Under the pieces are notes generated by a model, which was not told the DNA's origin, did no database searches, and saw only the letters and a program-made list of their open reading frames with translations. 31,836 bases of DNA from Candidatus Poseidoniaceae archaeon (GTDB lineage: Archaea; Thermoplasmatota; Poseidoniia; Poseidoniales; Poseidoniaceae): positions 1 to 31,836 of the forward strand of contig CASICT010000011.1 in assembly GCA_949373265.1 (NCBI GenBank), given 5' to 3'. Below are positions 22,615-31,124 of the stretch, one piece after another; position 1 is the first letter of the stretch, and each line of letters starts with the position of its first letter. The position numbers and the translations under genes were made by a program.

Positions 22615-23012
22615 TGCGTGGAATAGCAGGTAAGCAAACCCGTGGTCTACCTACAATGGCTAGACTTCAGGTCGCTGACAACACAGGCGCAAAGATTGGT
22701 CAAATAATTAACGTTCCTAAACTCGGTGGTACTATTCGTCGTTACCCGGCAGCTGGTGTTGGAGATTTGATCAAGATATCAGTAAAGCGTGGTACGCCTG
22801 AGACTCGCCGTCAGATGTTCAATGCAGTAGTTATCCGCCAACGCCGTCCATTCCGTAGAGTGGATGGAACATGGGTTCAATTCGAGGACAATGCTTGTGT
22901 CATTACAAATGAGAAAGGAGAAGTCCAAGGTTCCGATATTAAGGGACCTGTATCCAGAGAGTCAGCAGAACGCTGGCCTCGTATCGCTGCAACAGCGAAA
23001 CAAATCGTATGA
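22614..23012 (+). CDS. rpl14: Large ribosomal subunit protein L14 (uL14)
   Basis: 132 residues. The opening MRGIAGKQTRGLPTMARLQ is followed by the uL14 signature VADNTGAKIGQIINV, and VIRQRRPFRRVDGTWVQFED and NEKGEVQGSDIKGPV follow. uL14 forms an intersubunit bridge. The start overlaps the S17 stop by 1 nt. Confidence 0.98.
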   Translation: MRGIAGKQTRGLPTMARLQVADNTGAKIGQIINVPKLGGTIRRYPAAGVGDLIKISVKRGTPETRRQMFNAVVIRQRRPFRRVDGTWVQFEDNACVITNEKGEVQGSDIKGPVSRESAERWPRIAATAKQIV

Positions 23013-23022
23013 GGTGATTCAA

Positions 23023-23430
23023 ATGGTTAAGAGCAGTAAACCTGGAAAACAACGCAAAGCGCAATTCAATGCGCCTATGCACATCAAGCGTAAGCGTATT
23101 CGCGCTCGCTTACAACTCGACAAGCCTGACACACGTCTTGCTGGAGTCCGCTCCGTAACAATTCGTGTAGGCGATACCGTACGTGTGGTCCGTGGTGACT
23201 ACGCACACGGTGGTAAGAGAGTCGGCGGAAAGAGAAACGCAGACCCACTTAATGGCAAAGTTCTGAATGTAGAATCCAATACTGGTCGTATCTTCGTAGA
23301 AGGTGCAACCGCTACTAAGTCAGATAACAGAGAAGAGGCAGTGCCGGTCCACTCCTCTAACGTTGTCGTCACTAAACTTGACGAGACGGACAAGTTGCGT
23401 ATGCAACACCTGACCGCCGAAAGGAGTTGA
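23023..23430 (+). CDS. rpl24: Large ribosomal subunit protein L24 (uL24)
   Basis: 135 residues from the ATG behind TGAGGTGATTCAA; longer readings upstream run inside L14. A KOW-type motif (SVTIRVGDTVRVVRGDYAHGG) follows a basic N terminus (SSKPGKQRKAQFNAPMHIK). The family assembles early on 23S rRNA domain I. Overlaps the region of the S4e ribosome site. Confidence 0.96.
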   Translation: MVKSSKPGKQRKAQFNAPMHIKRKRIRARLQLDKPDTRLAGVRSVTIRVGDTVRVVRGDYAHGGKRVGGKRNADPLNGKVLNVESNTGRIFVEGATATKSDNREEAVPVHSSNVVVTKLDETDKLRMQHLTAERS

Positions 23431-23435
23431 ATGGA

Positions 23436-24137
23436 ATGGGAAGCAGTAGTCATTTGAAACGTTTAGCCATCCCTCGTAGTTGGCCACTTCCTCGTAAGAC
23501 AACAGTTTGGGTTACCCGTCCTAACGCAGGTGCCCACAGTCTCGAGAGATGTATGCCTCTAAATATTGTAATTAGAGATGTAATTGGTCTAGCACGATCA
23601 ACTCGTGAAGTTCGCACTATTCTACACAACGGTCTTGCAAAGGTCGATGGACGTATTGTCAAAGACACCCGCCGTGGTGTCGGAGTAATGGACGTCCTAA
23701 CTCTTGGTGAAGATAATTACCGCTGTGTCCTTGACACAAACGGTCGTCTTCGCTACCGTCCTATCTCTGCTGCTGAAGCATCATGGAAGGTTTGTCGTGT
23801 CGAAGGCAAGTCCACTATTAAGGGCGGAAAAACTCAAGTTCATCTTCACGACGGTAGAAATATTATCGTTGAAGATTCAACTGAACATAAAACTGGAGAC
23901 TCATTGAAGATTTCAGTTCCAGAACAGAAGGTAATTGAGCATATCAAGTTCGGTGAAGGAACTCGATGTATGCTAGTTGGTGGAGTTCACGTAGGCAAGC
24001 TTGCAGACGTCACTAATTTCATCGTTAAGCGCTCTAGTATGCCAAATGAAGTAGAATTCGAAGGATTCAGTACAATTACTGACAACGTATTCACTGTCGG
24101 CAAGTGCCCACTACCTGGTGTGGAGGTGGGTCAATGA
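23436..24137 (+). CDS. rps4e: Small ribosomal subunit protein S4e (eS4)
   Basis: 233 residues. Archaeal/eukaryotic eS4 begins MGSSSHLKRLAIPRSWPLPR; the central S4-like RNA-binding part (MPLNIVIRDVIGLARSTREV, VDGRIVKD) and KOW-like C-terminal region (GTRCMLVGGVHVGKLADV) follow. AAGGAG lies 9 nt before the ATG. The end overlaps the L5 start by 4 nt (ATGA). Confidence 0.97.
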   Translation: MGSSSHLKRLAIPRSWPLPRKTTVWVTRPNAGAHSLERCMPLNIVIRDVIGLARSTREVRTILHNGLAKVDGRIVKDTRRGVGVMDVLTLGEDNYRCVLDTNGRLRYRPISAAEASWKVCRVEGKSTIKGGKTQVHLHDGRNIIVEDSTEHKTGDSLKISVPEQKVIEHIKFGEGTRCMLVGGVHVGKLADVTNFIVKRSSMPNEVEFEGFSTITDNVFTVGKCPLPGVEVGQ

Positions 24138-24661
24138 GTGAGACAGCAAATCCAATGACTATTCCTCGCATTACTAAGGTTGTAGTAAACATCGGTGTCG
24201 GTGAAGGTGGAGACCGCCTAACCAACGCAGAAAAGGTACTTGCAATTGTAACAGGAGTAACTCCAGTTAGAACTCTAGGTAAGCAACAAAACCGTGACCT
24301 GAAGGTCCGTGTAGGCTTCCCTATTGGGTGCAAGGCTACCATGCGTGACCCTGAAACCATCGCAAATTTCTTGAAAAATGCGTTTTGGGTACGTGAGAAT
24401 GTTATTCCTACTTGGAATTTCGATAGAACAGGAAATCTTTCATTCGGTATACCAGATTATACCGATTTCCCAGACCAAAAGTACGATCCAGACATCGGAA
24501 TCTTTGGCATGGACATAAATGTCGTGTTAGAGAGACCTGGCCACCGTGTCAGTCGCCGCCGACGTCGAAGTGCAAAAGTTGCACAAAACCACCGAACCAC
24601 TGCTGATGATGCCCGTGCATGGTTTGTTGAGAACTTTGGTATCACAATCTTGGAGGAGTGA
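24134..24661 (+). CDS. rpl5: Large ribosomal subunit protein L5 (uL5)
   Basis: 175 residues. [20 protein letters not shown] and [14 protein letters not shown] are typical of uL5, which binds 5S rRNA and touches P-site tRNA. The C-terminal region includes [20 protein letters not shown] followed by an Arg-rich stretch. The start overlaps the S4e stop (ATGA) with GGAGGTGGG just upstream, so coupling is likely. Confidence 0.97.
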   Translation: MSETANPMTIPRITKVVVNIGVGEGGDRLTNAEKVLAIVTGVTPVRTLGKQQNRDLKVRVGFPIGCKATMRDPETIANFLKNAFWVRENVIPTWNFDRTGNLSFGIPDYTDFPDQKYDPDIGIFGMDINVVLERPGHRVSRRRRRSAKVAQNHRTTADDARAWFVENFGITILEE

Positions 24662-24663
24662 AA

Positions 24664-24816
24664 ATGGCACGAGACCATGGTGAAGAAATTGGAAGGACCA
24701 ACGGATGTCGCAGATGCGGCCGCCGCCGAGGAATGATTCGCCGTCACGGTCTACGTCTTTGTAGACAGTGTTTCCGTGACGTAGCTCCATCGATTGGATT
24801 TAAGAAAATGAATTGA
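24664..24816 (+). CDS. rps14: Small ribosomal subunit protein S14 (uS14), zinc type
   Basis: A 50-residue protein: [20 protein letters not shown], then [17 protein letters not shown] and an end in GFKKMN. Four cysteines in two CxxC pairs (CRRC and CRQC) make the zinc-binding form of uS14 found in archaea. It sits in the 30S head next to S3 and S10. The ATG follows the L5 stop by 2 nt, with GGAGTG upstream inside the L5 end. Confidence 0.96.
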   Translation: MARDHGEEIGRTNGCRRCGRRRGMIRRHGLRLCRQCFRDVAPSIGFKKMN

Positions 24817-24826
24817 GGTGATTATG

Positions 24827-25216
24827 ATGCAATTTGACCCCCTTAATGACGCACTAGCAAAACTGTTCAACGCAGAGCAAGCAGGAAAATTTGACGTATA
24901 TTTATCTCCAGCATCCAAGTTACTTGGTTCTGTACTAGATATTATGCAATCATCCGGTTATGTCGGAGAGATTGTGAAGAACGACGACGGACGTGGAGGC
25001 AGTTTCATTGTGCAGCTACGCGGTGCCATAAACCAATGTGGCGTTGTAAAGCCACGCCACTCAGTCCGCCGCCAGGAATTCGATAAGTGGGAAGGTCGTT
25101 ACCTACCTGCACAAGATTTCGGACTACTGATTTTGACTACTAACAGTGGTATTATGCACCACAAAGATGCAAAGGAAAGCCGAATTGGTGGCAAACTACT
25201 TGCATACGTATTCTGA
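24827..25216 (+). CDS. rps8: Small ribosomal subunit protein S8 (uS8)
   Basis: 129 residues, usual archaeal size. It begins MQFDPLNDALAKLFNAEQAG and ends with LTTNSGIMHHKDAKESRIGG plus LLAYVF, the uS8 signature. Start chosen 6 nt after GAGGTG (the stop of S14 is inside TGAGGTGAT); ATG 24824 one codon earlier is possible. uS8 binds the central domain of 16S rRNA. Confidence 0.97.
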   Translation: MQFDPLNDALAKLFNAEQAGKFDVYLSPASKLLGSVLDIMQSSGYVGEIVKNDDGRGGSFIVQLRGAINQCGVVKPRHSVRRQEFDKWEGRYLPAQDFGLLILTTNSGIMHHKDAKESRIGGKLLAYVF

Positions 25217-25226
25217 GGTGATTTGA

Positions 25227-25766
25227 ATGGTAAAATTAGACCGAATTGAACACAGAGTCGAACTCATAGATGGTGTTTCCGCAACCATGGATGGTGATTT
25301 AATCACAATCACTGGACCTAAGGGGACTCTTTCTCGTGAATTCTCTAGCCCTAGGCACGATATCTTTGATGAAGGCACCAGTCTTCTAGTCCGCATCGAT
25401 CTCCCTCGTCGTAAAGAGAGAGCTCTTGCTGGAACTTGGAAAGCCCACTTAAACAATATGATAAAGGGAGTAACAGAAGGTTTCACATATACTTTGAAAG
25501 CCCTCTACTCTCACTTTCCTATGACTTTGGCTGTCAAAGGCAAGCATTTCGTAGTAAACAATTACTTCGGAGAAAGAGTACCTCGAACATCTGATATTCT
25601 CAACGGCGTACAAGTAAAGGTTCAGAATAAGACCGAAGTCGTCGTTAGCGGCATCGATAAAGAAGCAGTAGGTCAGACTGCTGCTAATATCGAACGCTCA
25701 ACTACCATCAAGAAGCGCGACCGACGTGTGTTCCAGGATGGAATTTACCTGATTGAGAAGGCATGA
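25227..25766 (+). CDS. rpl6: Large ribosomal subunit protein L6 (uL6)
   Basis: 179 residues. The two repeated folds of uL6 are present, with GDLITITGPKGTLSREF in the first and HFPMTLAVKGKHFVVNNYFGE in the second; the archaeal C terminus is RRVFQDGIYLIEKA. It lies near the GTPase-factor site of the 50S subunit. The ribosome site TGAGGTGAT overlaps the S8 stop and the ATG follows after 10 nt. Confidence 0.97.
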   Translation: MVKLDRIEHRVELIDGVSATMDGDLITITGPKGTLSREFSSPRHDIFDEGTSLLVRIDLPRRKERALAGTWKAHLNNMIKGVTEGFTYTLKALYSHFPMTLAVKGKHFVVNNYFGERVPRTSDILNGVQVKVQNKTEVVVSGIDKEAVGQTAANIERSTTIKKRDRRVFQDGIYLIEKA

Positions 25767-25779
25767 AGGAGGAATTGGT

Positions 25780-26460
25780 ATGAGTGATTACGAAAATATG
25801 AAAGTTGCAGAACTCAAGGAATTATTGAAGGATGCAGGCTTGCCTGTTTCTGGAAAGAAGGCCGACTTGATTGCCCGCCTCCAAGAAGGGGCTGAAACAA
25901 CAGCACCCGCAAAAGAAGAATCCGTAGAAGAAGAGTCCGTAGAAGAAGTTTCGATGGATGAAGAATCTAGTGATGAATCCAATGAAGAAGTCGAAGAAGA
26001 GTACGATGATGAAGATTGGGATGATGAAGAAGTTGAAGAGCTACACGTTGCTCGTCAAAAGCCGATTCTATCTGATGAACTGAAAGCCGCTCTAGCACTT
26101 CGTGCTGCACAGAAGAAGGCAACCCCTTCATTCCGTAGAACAGAATGGTTCCGCTACAAGCGTCTATCTCGCTCTGGTTGGAGAAAACCACACGGTATGG
26201 ATAACAAACAACGCCGTAACTACAGGTATCGTAGTTCCCTAGTTCGTATTGGGCATGGTAAAGTTAACGCTGCTAGTGGATTACATCCATCTGGCTTCGA
26301 AGAAGTAATGGTTCACAATTCAACTGAATTAGACCATATCGATGCTGAAACTCAAGCAGCACGTGTTGGGGGCACTGTCGGTGGCCGCAAGCGTGCAAAC
26401 ATCTACTCTCGTGCAGATGAATTGGGAATCAGAGTTCTAAACCGCAGGAGGGATCGCTGA
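25780..26460 (+). CDS. rpl32e: Large ribosomal subunit protein L32e (eL32) with N-terminal SAP domain
   Basis: 226 residues, clearly longer than the roughly 130 of a bare eL32. Residues about 7-40 (MKVAVE-like start reads MKVAELKELLKDAG, then LPVSGKKADLIARLQEG) form a SAP domain, a small helix-turn-helix nucleic-acid binder. Residues 45-93 are a very acidic linker. The eL32 core starts near residue 115 (PSFRRTEWFRYKRLSRSGWR) and includes KPHGMDNKQRRNYRYR and HPSGFEEVMVHN. AAGGAGG precedes the ATG by 7 nt. The stop shares one base with the L19e start. Confidence 0.95.
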   Translation: MSDYENMKVAELKELLKDAGLPVSGKKADLIARLQEGAETTAPAKEESVEEESVEEVSMDEESSDESNEEVEEEYDDEDWDDEEVEELHVARQKPILSDELKAALALRAAQKKATPSFRRTEWFRYKRLSRSGWRKPHGMDNKQRRNYRYRSSLVRIGHGKVNAASGLHPSGFEEVMVHNSTELDHIDAETQAARVGGTVGGRKRANIYSRADELGIRVLNRRRDR

Positions 26461-26918
26461 TGCAGATTACTAATCAAAAGAAGATGGCTGCACAGATCAT
26501 GAAGTGCGGGGTACATCGTGTCTGGATTAATCCATCATACCTAGACCAGGTCGCACAATCTGTTCAGAAAGAAGATATCCGTGAGGCTATCGATAGTGGA
26601 TGGATCAAGGCTAAGGCAATCAAGGGAACTTCCCGTGTCCGTGCACTAAAGCGCCTTTCACAGAAGCAAAAGGGACGCCGTAAAGGTCAAGGAAAGAGAT
26701 CTGGTTCAGCTAACGCTCGTAATCCACGCAAGAAGCAGTGGATGGCTATTATCCGTGCACAACGCCGTACTCTGAAGGGTATGCGTGAAGATGGAACTCT
26801 TGAGCGTTCTCAATACCGCCACTATTACCTCAAGGCAAAGGGTGGCTCTTACCGTTCAATCGCCCACATGATGACTCAGATGGGCGTTGAAGGAATCTCC
26901 ATTGGAGGTGAACAGTGA
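26460..26918 (+). CDS. rpl19e: Large ribosomal subunit protein L19e (eL19)
   Basis: 152 residues. Starts MQITNQKKMAAQIMKCGVHR with the family's VWINP next. The Lys/Arg/Gly-rich middle (KRLSQKQKGRRKGQGKRSG) and RNPRKKQWMAIIRAQRRTLK fit archaeal eL19, which spans the 50S back and contacts 16S rRNA. Start overlaps the L32e stop (TGATG). Confidence 0.97.
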   Translation: MQITNQKKMAAQIMKCGVHRVWINPSYLDQVAQSVQKEDIREAIDSGWIKAKAIKGTSRVRALKRLSQKQKGRRKGQGKRSGSANARNPRKKQWMAIIRAQRRTLKGMREDGTLERSQYRHYYLKAKGGSYRSIAHMMTQMGVEGISIGGEQ

Positions 26919-27430
26919 TGTCAAACGGACCAAGACAACGTAACCAATACCGTCGTCGCCGAACAGGTGAAACAGATTATCGTCGCCGTCTAAAACTTCT
27001 GAAGAGCGGAAAGGCTCGTGCTGTTGTTAGAATTTCTAACACTCGTGCGGTTTGCCAAGTAGTCTCTTGGAATATCGGTGGAGATAAGGTAGAACTTTCA
27101 GTCACAGGTGACGATCTAGTATCTCGCTATGGCTGGCCTGAGTCGAACTCACGCAAGAATATTCCAGCATCCTATCTAGTAGGCTATGCTCTAGGAAAGT
27201 CCGCACTTGCTGCTGGACATGACGAGGCAGTGCTTGACATTGGATTGGCTGCTAGTACAAACGGAAACCGTGTATTTGCTGCTCTAAAGGGTATGGTAGA
27301 TGCTGGACTAGAGGTTCCTCATGGGGAATCAGCTCTTCCAGTTGAAGACCGTGTAAATGGAGCACATATCGATGATTCCTACGCTTCAGTAGTTGAAGCA
27401 ACTAAATCTAAGATAGAGGAGGCGTTCTGA
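26918..27430 (+). CDS. rpl18: Large ribosomal subunit protein L18 (uL18)
   Basis: 170 residues. uL18 binds 5S rRNA. The N-terminal RRRRTGETDYRRRLKLLKSG and ARAVVRISNTRAVCQVV are typical of the archaeal form, followed by SYLVGYALGKSALAAG and AALKGMVDAGLEVPHG. GGAGGTG lies 7 nt before the ATG at 26918; the GTG one codon earlier overlaps the L19e stop. Confidence 0.97.
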   Translation: MSNGPRQRNQYRRRRTGETDYRRRLKLLKSGKARAVVRISNTRAVCQVVSWNIGGDKVELSVTGDDLVSRYGWPESNSRKNIPASYLVGYALGKSALAAGHDEAVLDIGLAASTNGNRVFAALKGMVDAGLEVPHGESALPVEDRVNGAHIDDSYASVVEATKSKIEEAF

Positions 27431-27431
27431 T

Positions 27432-28199
27432 ATGAGTGATGATACATCCCAGATGGCACCAGGTCTAATCAAGGCCTATGCACCACAAGAAGAAGAAACC
27501 AACGAAGGTGGCCGCCGCCGCCGTCGCACACCTGCTGATGAAGCAATTGCTGCACTTCGTTCATGGACTCCAAAAACCCGTTTAGGTCGTGAAGTAATGG
27601 CTAACCGCATCGTTACTTACGAGCAAGCACTTGCTTCGGGACTACCTATTCGTGAAGTAGAGGTCGTAGATGCATTGATTCCAAACTTGGAAGATGAAGT
27701 TATCAAGGTTAACATGGTTCAAAGAATGACTGACTCCGGTCGACGTGTCCGATTCAATGTCATGGCATGTGTCGGAAACAAAGACGGTTATGTTGGTCTT
27801 GCAATGGCTAAGGGCAAGGAAGTATCCAATACAATCCGTAAGGCACTTACTGCTGCTAAACTCAACTTGATTCAAGTTCAGCGTGGAAATGGTTCTTGGG
27901 AATCAAGCGTAGGGCCTGGTACATCTGTTCCTTTCAAGGTTCAGGGACAAGCAGGTTCAACTCGTGTTACTTTGATGTCAGCACCTTCTGGTAAGGGGCT
28001 AGTTATCGGAGAAACTGGAAAGCGTGTTCTCGAACTTGCTGGTATTACTGACGTTCTATCTCGTACAAAGGGACAAACACGTACTACCATTAATTACGCA
28101 GCAGCAACATTCAATGCTCTTGCAGAAATTAACCGTACTCGTGTTAACCAATCTCAGCGTGCTGAGTTGTTTATTCATAATGGGAGGCTACTAGAATGA
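27432..28199 (+). CDS. rps5: Small ribosomal subunit protein S5 (uS5)
   Basis: 255 residues, with an N-terminal tail (residues 1-40) containing a run of five Arg. The uS5 core starts near WTPKTRLGREV and includes RVRFNVMACVGNKDGYVGLA, SGKGLVIGETGKRVLELAGI and RTKGQTRTTINYAAATF. uS5 contributes to decoding accuracy and the mRNA entry channel. It starts 1 nt after the L18 stop and overlaps L30 by 4 nt. Confidence 0.97.
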   Translation: MSDDTSQMAPGLIKAYAPQEEETNEGGRRRRRTPADEAIAALRSWTPKTRLGREVMANRIVTYEQALASGLPIREVEVVDALIPNLEDEVIKVNMVQRMTDSGRRVRFNVMACVGNKDGYVGLAMAKGKEVSNTIRKALTAAKLNLIQVQRGNGSWESSVGPGTSVPFKVQGQAGSTRVTLMSAPSGKGLVIGETGKRVLELAGITDVLSRTKGQTRTTINYAAATFNALAEINRTRVNQSQRAELFIHNGRLLE

Positions 28200-28666
28200 G
28201 TTGGATTGTTGTACGTGCACGCTCAAACGTCAAAGTTGAGCACTCGATTAAGGAAACTATGGGTATGCTAAACTTGACTCGTGTTAACCACGCAGTCATA
28301 ATTCCAGATTCCCCACAATACAGGGGAATGCTTCAGAAGTCTAAGGATTACATTACATGGGGTAATGCAGATGCTGAACTCGTTGAGAAGATGATCTCTG
28401 AGCGTGGACGCCTAGTTGGTGACAAGCGTATCACTGATGCTGATGTTAAAGAAGGAACTGAATTTGGTTCCATTAAGGAATTCGCAGTAGCGATCGCAGC
28501 AGGCGATGCAACAGTCAAGGATCTGCCTGATATGAAGCGTGTATTCAGACTTCACCCGCCACGTGGCCCAAAGGGCTGGGGTGGACTAAAGCGTACCTAC
28601 GTCATTGGTGGCGCTCTAGGTGCTCGTGGAGAAGACATTTCGGCTTTGGTCGAAAGAATGATTTGA
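28196..28666 (+). CDS. rpl30: Large ribosomal subunit protein L30 (uL30)
   Basis: 156 residues, the longer archaeal/eukaryotic form of uL30. It begins MSWIVVRARSNVKVEHSIKE, then MLNLTRVNHAVIIPDSP, and ends with FRLHPPRGPKGWGGLKR and ALGARGEDISALVERMI, all typical. Start overlaps the S5 stop (ATGA), with GGGAGG upstream in the S5 end. Confidence 0.96.
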   Translation: MSWIVVRARSNVKVEHSIKETMGMLNLTRVNHAVIIPDSPQYRGMLQKSKDYITWGNADAELVEKMISERGRLVGDKRITDADVKEGTEFGSIKEFAVAIAAGDATVKDLPDMKRVFRLHPPRGPKGWGGLKRTYVIGGALGARGEDISALVERMI

Positions 28667-28676
28667 GGTGATGATG

Positions 28677-29090
28677 ATGAGTAAAGCAAACAAACATCGT
28701 GGACGCTGTCGTACACACGGAAGAGGCCACAAGGCTGGACGTGGAGCAGGTAAGCGCGGAGGACGCGGTCTAGCTGGAATTAACAAGCATCGTGTCATGA
28801 CTCGTATCAAGTACATGCCAGACCATTGGGGTATGCATGGTTTCAATCGTGACCCTAGTCTAAGGACTGTTTACGTTACCTGTAACGTAAGCGATCTAGA
28901 AGGTATGGCAGAAGGAAAAGACTCAGTAAATCTAACAGAAATGGGAATCGATAAGCTTCTCGGCTCTGGAAGAATAAGTACAGCAATTACCGTAACAGTC
29001 GGTGAATGGTCAGCAAAAGCAGCAGATAAACTCTCGGCTGCAGGCGGATCAATCGAAGGCGGCGACGGTGATGATGGGGAGATGGAATAA
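28677..29090 (+). CDS. rpl15: Large ribosomal subunit protein L15 (uL15)
   Basis: 137 residues from the third of three consecutive ATG codons, the one 6 nt after GAGGTG. The Gly/Arg-rich N terminus (GRCRTHGRGHKAGRGAGKRG) is the uL15 hallmark, with HWGMHGFNRDPSL and NLTEMGIDKLLGSGRIST in the body. The C terminus is acidic (EGGDGDDGEME). Last ribosomal gene of the operon. Confidence 0.95.
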   Translation: MSKANKHRGRCRTHGRGHKAGRGAGKRGGRGLAGINKHRVMTRIKYMPDHWGMHGFNRDPSLRTVYVTCNVSDLEGMAEGKDSVNLTEMGIDKLLGSGRISTAITVTVGEWSAKAADKLSAAGGSIEGGDGDDGEME

Positions 29091-29091
29091 T

Positions 29092-29107
29092 AACCTCACA
29101 TGAGGTT
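29092..29107 (+). promoter_or_regulatory. Hairpin between L15 and secY
   Basis: AACCTCA-CA-TGAGGTT immediately follows the L15 stop; with a one-base bulge the stem can extend to AATA/TTATT. It lies 55 nt before the secY ATG and may mark an mRNA-processing or partial-termination point that sets secY expression apart from the ribosomal genes. Confidence 0.45.
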
Positions 29108-29162
29108 TATTCCGTTATCTTCATGACAGATAAGACATTACAACATAAAGGAGGAATGTGAT

Positions 29163-31124
29163 ATGGGCAAGCAATCAATACCTTGGGCAGTGGCTTTAAC
29201 TGGCTTACTTTACTTCGGTATGCTAGGTTATTGGCAGTACGATGCATTCGAAACCGCTCTTGGATTTGGAGGAAACGCTTCCCAAAATTCAGTTGATGGT
29301 GCTATCTTCGGATTCTCTCTTGGTGTGGCTTATGTCGCCTACATGATACTGTGTTTCACAAAAGATCTACCCGATGGGCTGAAAGAAGTTCCAATCATTG
29401 GCCGATATGGTAAGATGCTAGGATGGATCGCATTCGTTGTAGCTGCAGTTTGGTATTGCCGACCTAATGCTTGGTATGGTGGAACTCATCAAGAAATGGT
29501 CGGATACCTGCTAGTTGGAGTAATCCTACTTGGTTTTGGAGCATCTGCTGCTCTGACCAGTTTCATGTACAGCGGTGAAAAGAGTAGCCGTTTGTATGCG
29601 CTACGCCGTTTCGTCGATACTTATCCTACTATCACTAAACCAGAACGCCACGTTCGCTTTAACGAGAAATTGTGGACTACTACTCTTGTTCTGATTATTT
29701 ACTTCGCTATGACTAACGTCATGCTTTGGGGTCTTTCTGGACAAGCACTTGACTTGTTCAGTGGATTCCGTTCAATCATGGCTGGTGCTTCAGGTACCAT
29801 CATGCACTTGGGAATTGGACCAATCGTTACAGGTTCAATTATCATGCAATTATTCGCAGGTGCTAAAATCATCCGCTTAGACCTTCAAGACTCGGAAGAC
29901 AAAGCAATGTACCAAGGTGTACAGAAATTGCTTGTTCTGTTAATGATTCCAATCGAATCCATCCCTCAGACGTATGGATTCCTTGACCCAACACAGGCTC
30001 TAATCAGTGACTATGGAATGGGTTGGGCTAACTTCGTAATTGTAGCTCAATTATTCGCAGGTTCTTACCTGGTATTCCTTCTCGACGAACTTGTAAGCAA
30101 ATGGGGTATTGGATCTGGTATCTCGCTATTCATTGCAGCAGGTGTCGCACAATCGACTTTCGTTGGAACTCTATCTCCAATGCCTGCAACCTCTTCAATG
30201 GGTTACAGCATACAAAATCCACCATCTGGAACGTTGCCGATGATATTCTATATGTTTAGGGAAGCGACGAGTGGTGAAATGATAAAGCAGAATGGGTTCG
30301 AAACGATTCTGTTAACTCACGTAAACCCAGTAGTTGCTCTATTCTCATCCGTAGTGGTATTCCTTGTGGTTGCTTATGCTGAGTCTAGTAAACTGGAGTT
30401 GCCATTGACTCACGGAAAGGTCCGTGGTCACCGTGGTAAGTATCCAATACGCTTGGTTTATGCATCTAACATTCCAGTTATTTTGATGGCTGCTCTTCTT
30501 GCAAATATCAACATGTTTACTCTCCTCTTCTGGAACCATCCTACCTTGCAGAAAACACCAATTCTCGGTAAGAACGGATGGGGTAGTATGTCCGAATATA
30601 TCGGTACTTACGATGTAGGTTCATCTACTGCTAGTGGCGGTTTCGCTTGGTACTCTTCGATGGTTAACGGGGTTAATGATTGGCTAATTCCGATACTCGA
30701 TCAACGGGGCGATGCCTTTGGTCACAATTTATGGCAAATTAGTGGACACGTATTTTTCTATGTCACTTTGATGACAGTCGGTTCGATGGTATTCGCGAAG
30801 TTCTGGATAGATACGACGAATATGGGCTCTAAAGACGTTGCAAAACAAATCGAACGGACAGGAATGCAGATTCCAGGGTTCCGTAAGAACCCGCTTGTTC
30901 TAGAGCGCATTCTTGAGCGTTATATTCCACCAGTGACATACTTCTCTGGAGCTTTCGTAGGTTTACTCGCAGCAGGTGCAGATTTGCTTGGAACGGTAGG
31001 AAATGCATCCGGAACGGGTCTGCTGCTAGCCGTAGGTATCATCTTGCGTACGTATGAACAGATTCAGAAGGAACAGGCGATGGAAATGCATCCAATGCTG
31101 CGGCAGTTCTTCGGCGCTGAGTGA
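29163..31124 (+). CDS. secY: Protein translocase subunit SecY with an extra N-terminal membrane domain
   Basis: 653 residues, against roughly 450-500 in most archaea. SecY is the channel for protein export and membrane insertion. The canonical part begins near residue 153 (TYPTITKPERHVRFNEKL) and shows MHLGIGPIVTGSIIMQL, IRLDLQDSEDKAMYQGVQKL, FLLDELVSKWGIGSGISLFI and the C-terminal FRKNPLVLERILERYIPPV with GAFVGLLAAGADLLGTVG. Residues 1-150 hold about four additional hydrophobic segments (about 7-24, 47-65, 84-99, 112-134) not part of standard SecY. AAAGGAGG precedes the ATG by 8 nt. It ends the operon; the adenylate kinase gene often found next is absent. Confidence 0.95.
   Translation: MGKQSIPWAVALTGLLYFGMLGYWQYDAFETALGFGGNASQNSVDGAIFGFSLGVAYVAYMILCFTKDLPDGLKEVPIIGRYGKMLGWIAFVVAAVWYCRPNAWYGGTHQEMVGYLLVGVILLGFGASAALTSFMYSGEKSSRLYALRRFVDTYPTITKPERHVRFNEKLWTTTLVLIIYFAMTNVMLWGLSGQALDLFSGFRSIMAGASGTIMHLGIGPIVTGSIIMQLFAGAKIIRLDLQDSEDKAMYQGVQKLLVLLMIPIESIPQTYGFLDPTQALISDYGMGWANFVIVAQLFAGSYLVFLLDELVSKWGIGSGISLFIAAGVAQSTFVGTLSPMPATSSMGYSIQNPPSGTLPMIFYMFREATSGEMIKQNGFETILLTHVNPVVALFSSVVVFLVVAYAESSKLELPLTHGKVRGHRGKYPIRLVYASNIPVILMAALLANINMFTLLFWNHPTLQKTPILGKNGWGSMSEYIGTYDVGSSTASGGFAWYSSMVNGVNDWLIPILDQRGDAFGHNLWQISGHVFFYVTLMTVGSMVFAKFWIDTTNMGSKDVAKQIERTGMQIPGFRKNPLVLERILERYIPPVTYFSGAFVGLLAAGADLLGTVGNASGTGLLLAVGIILRTYEQIQKEQAMEMHPMLRQFFGAE

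Noticed and set aside
22864..23022. Upstream extension of the L24 frame
   Set aside because: The extension runs inside L14 in another frame; the ATG at 23023 behind TGAGGTGAT gives the family N terminus.
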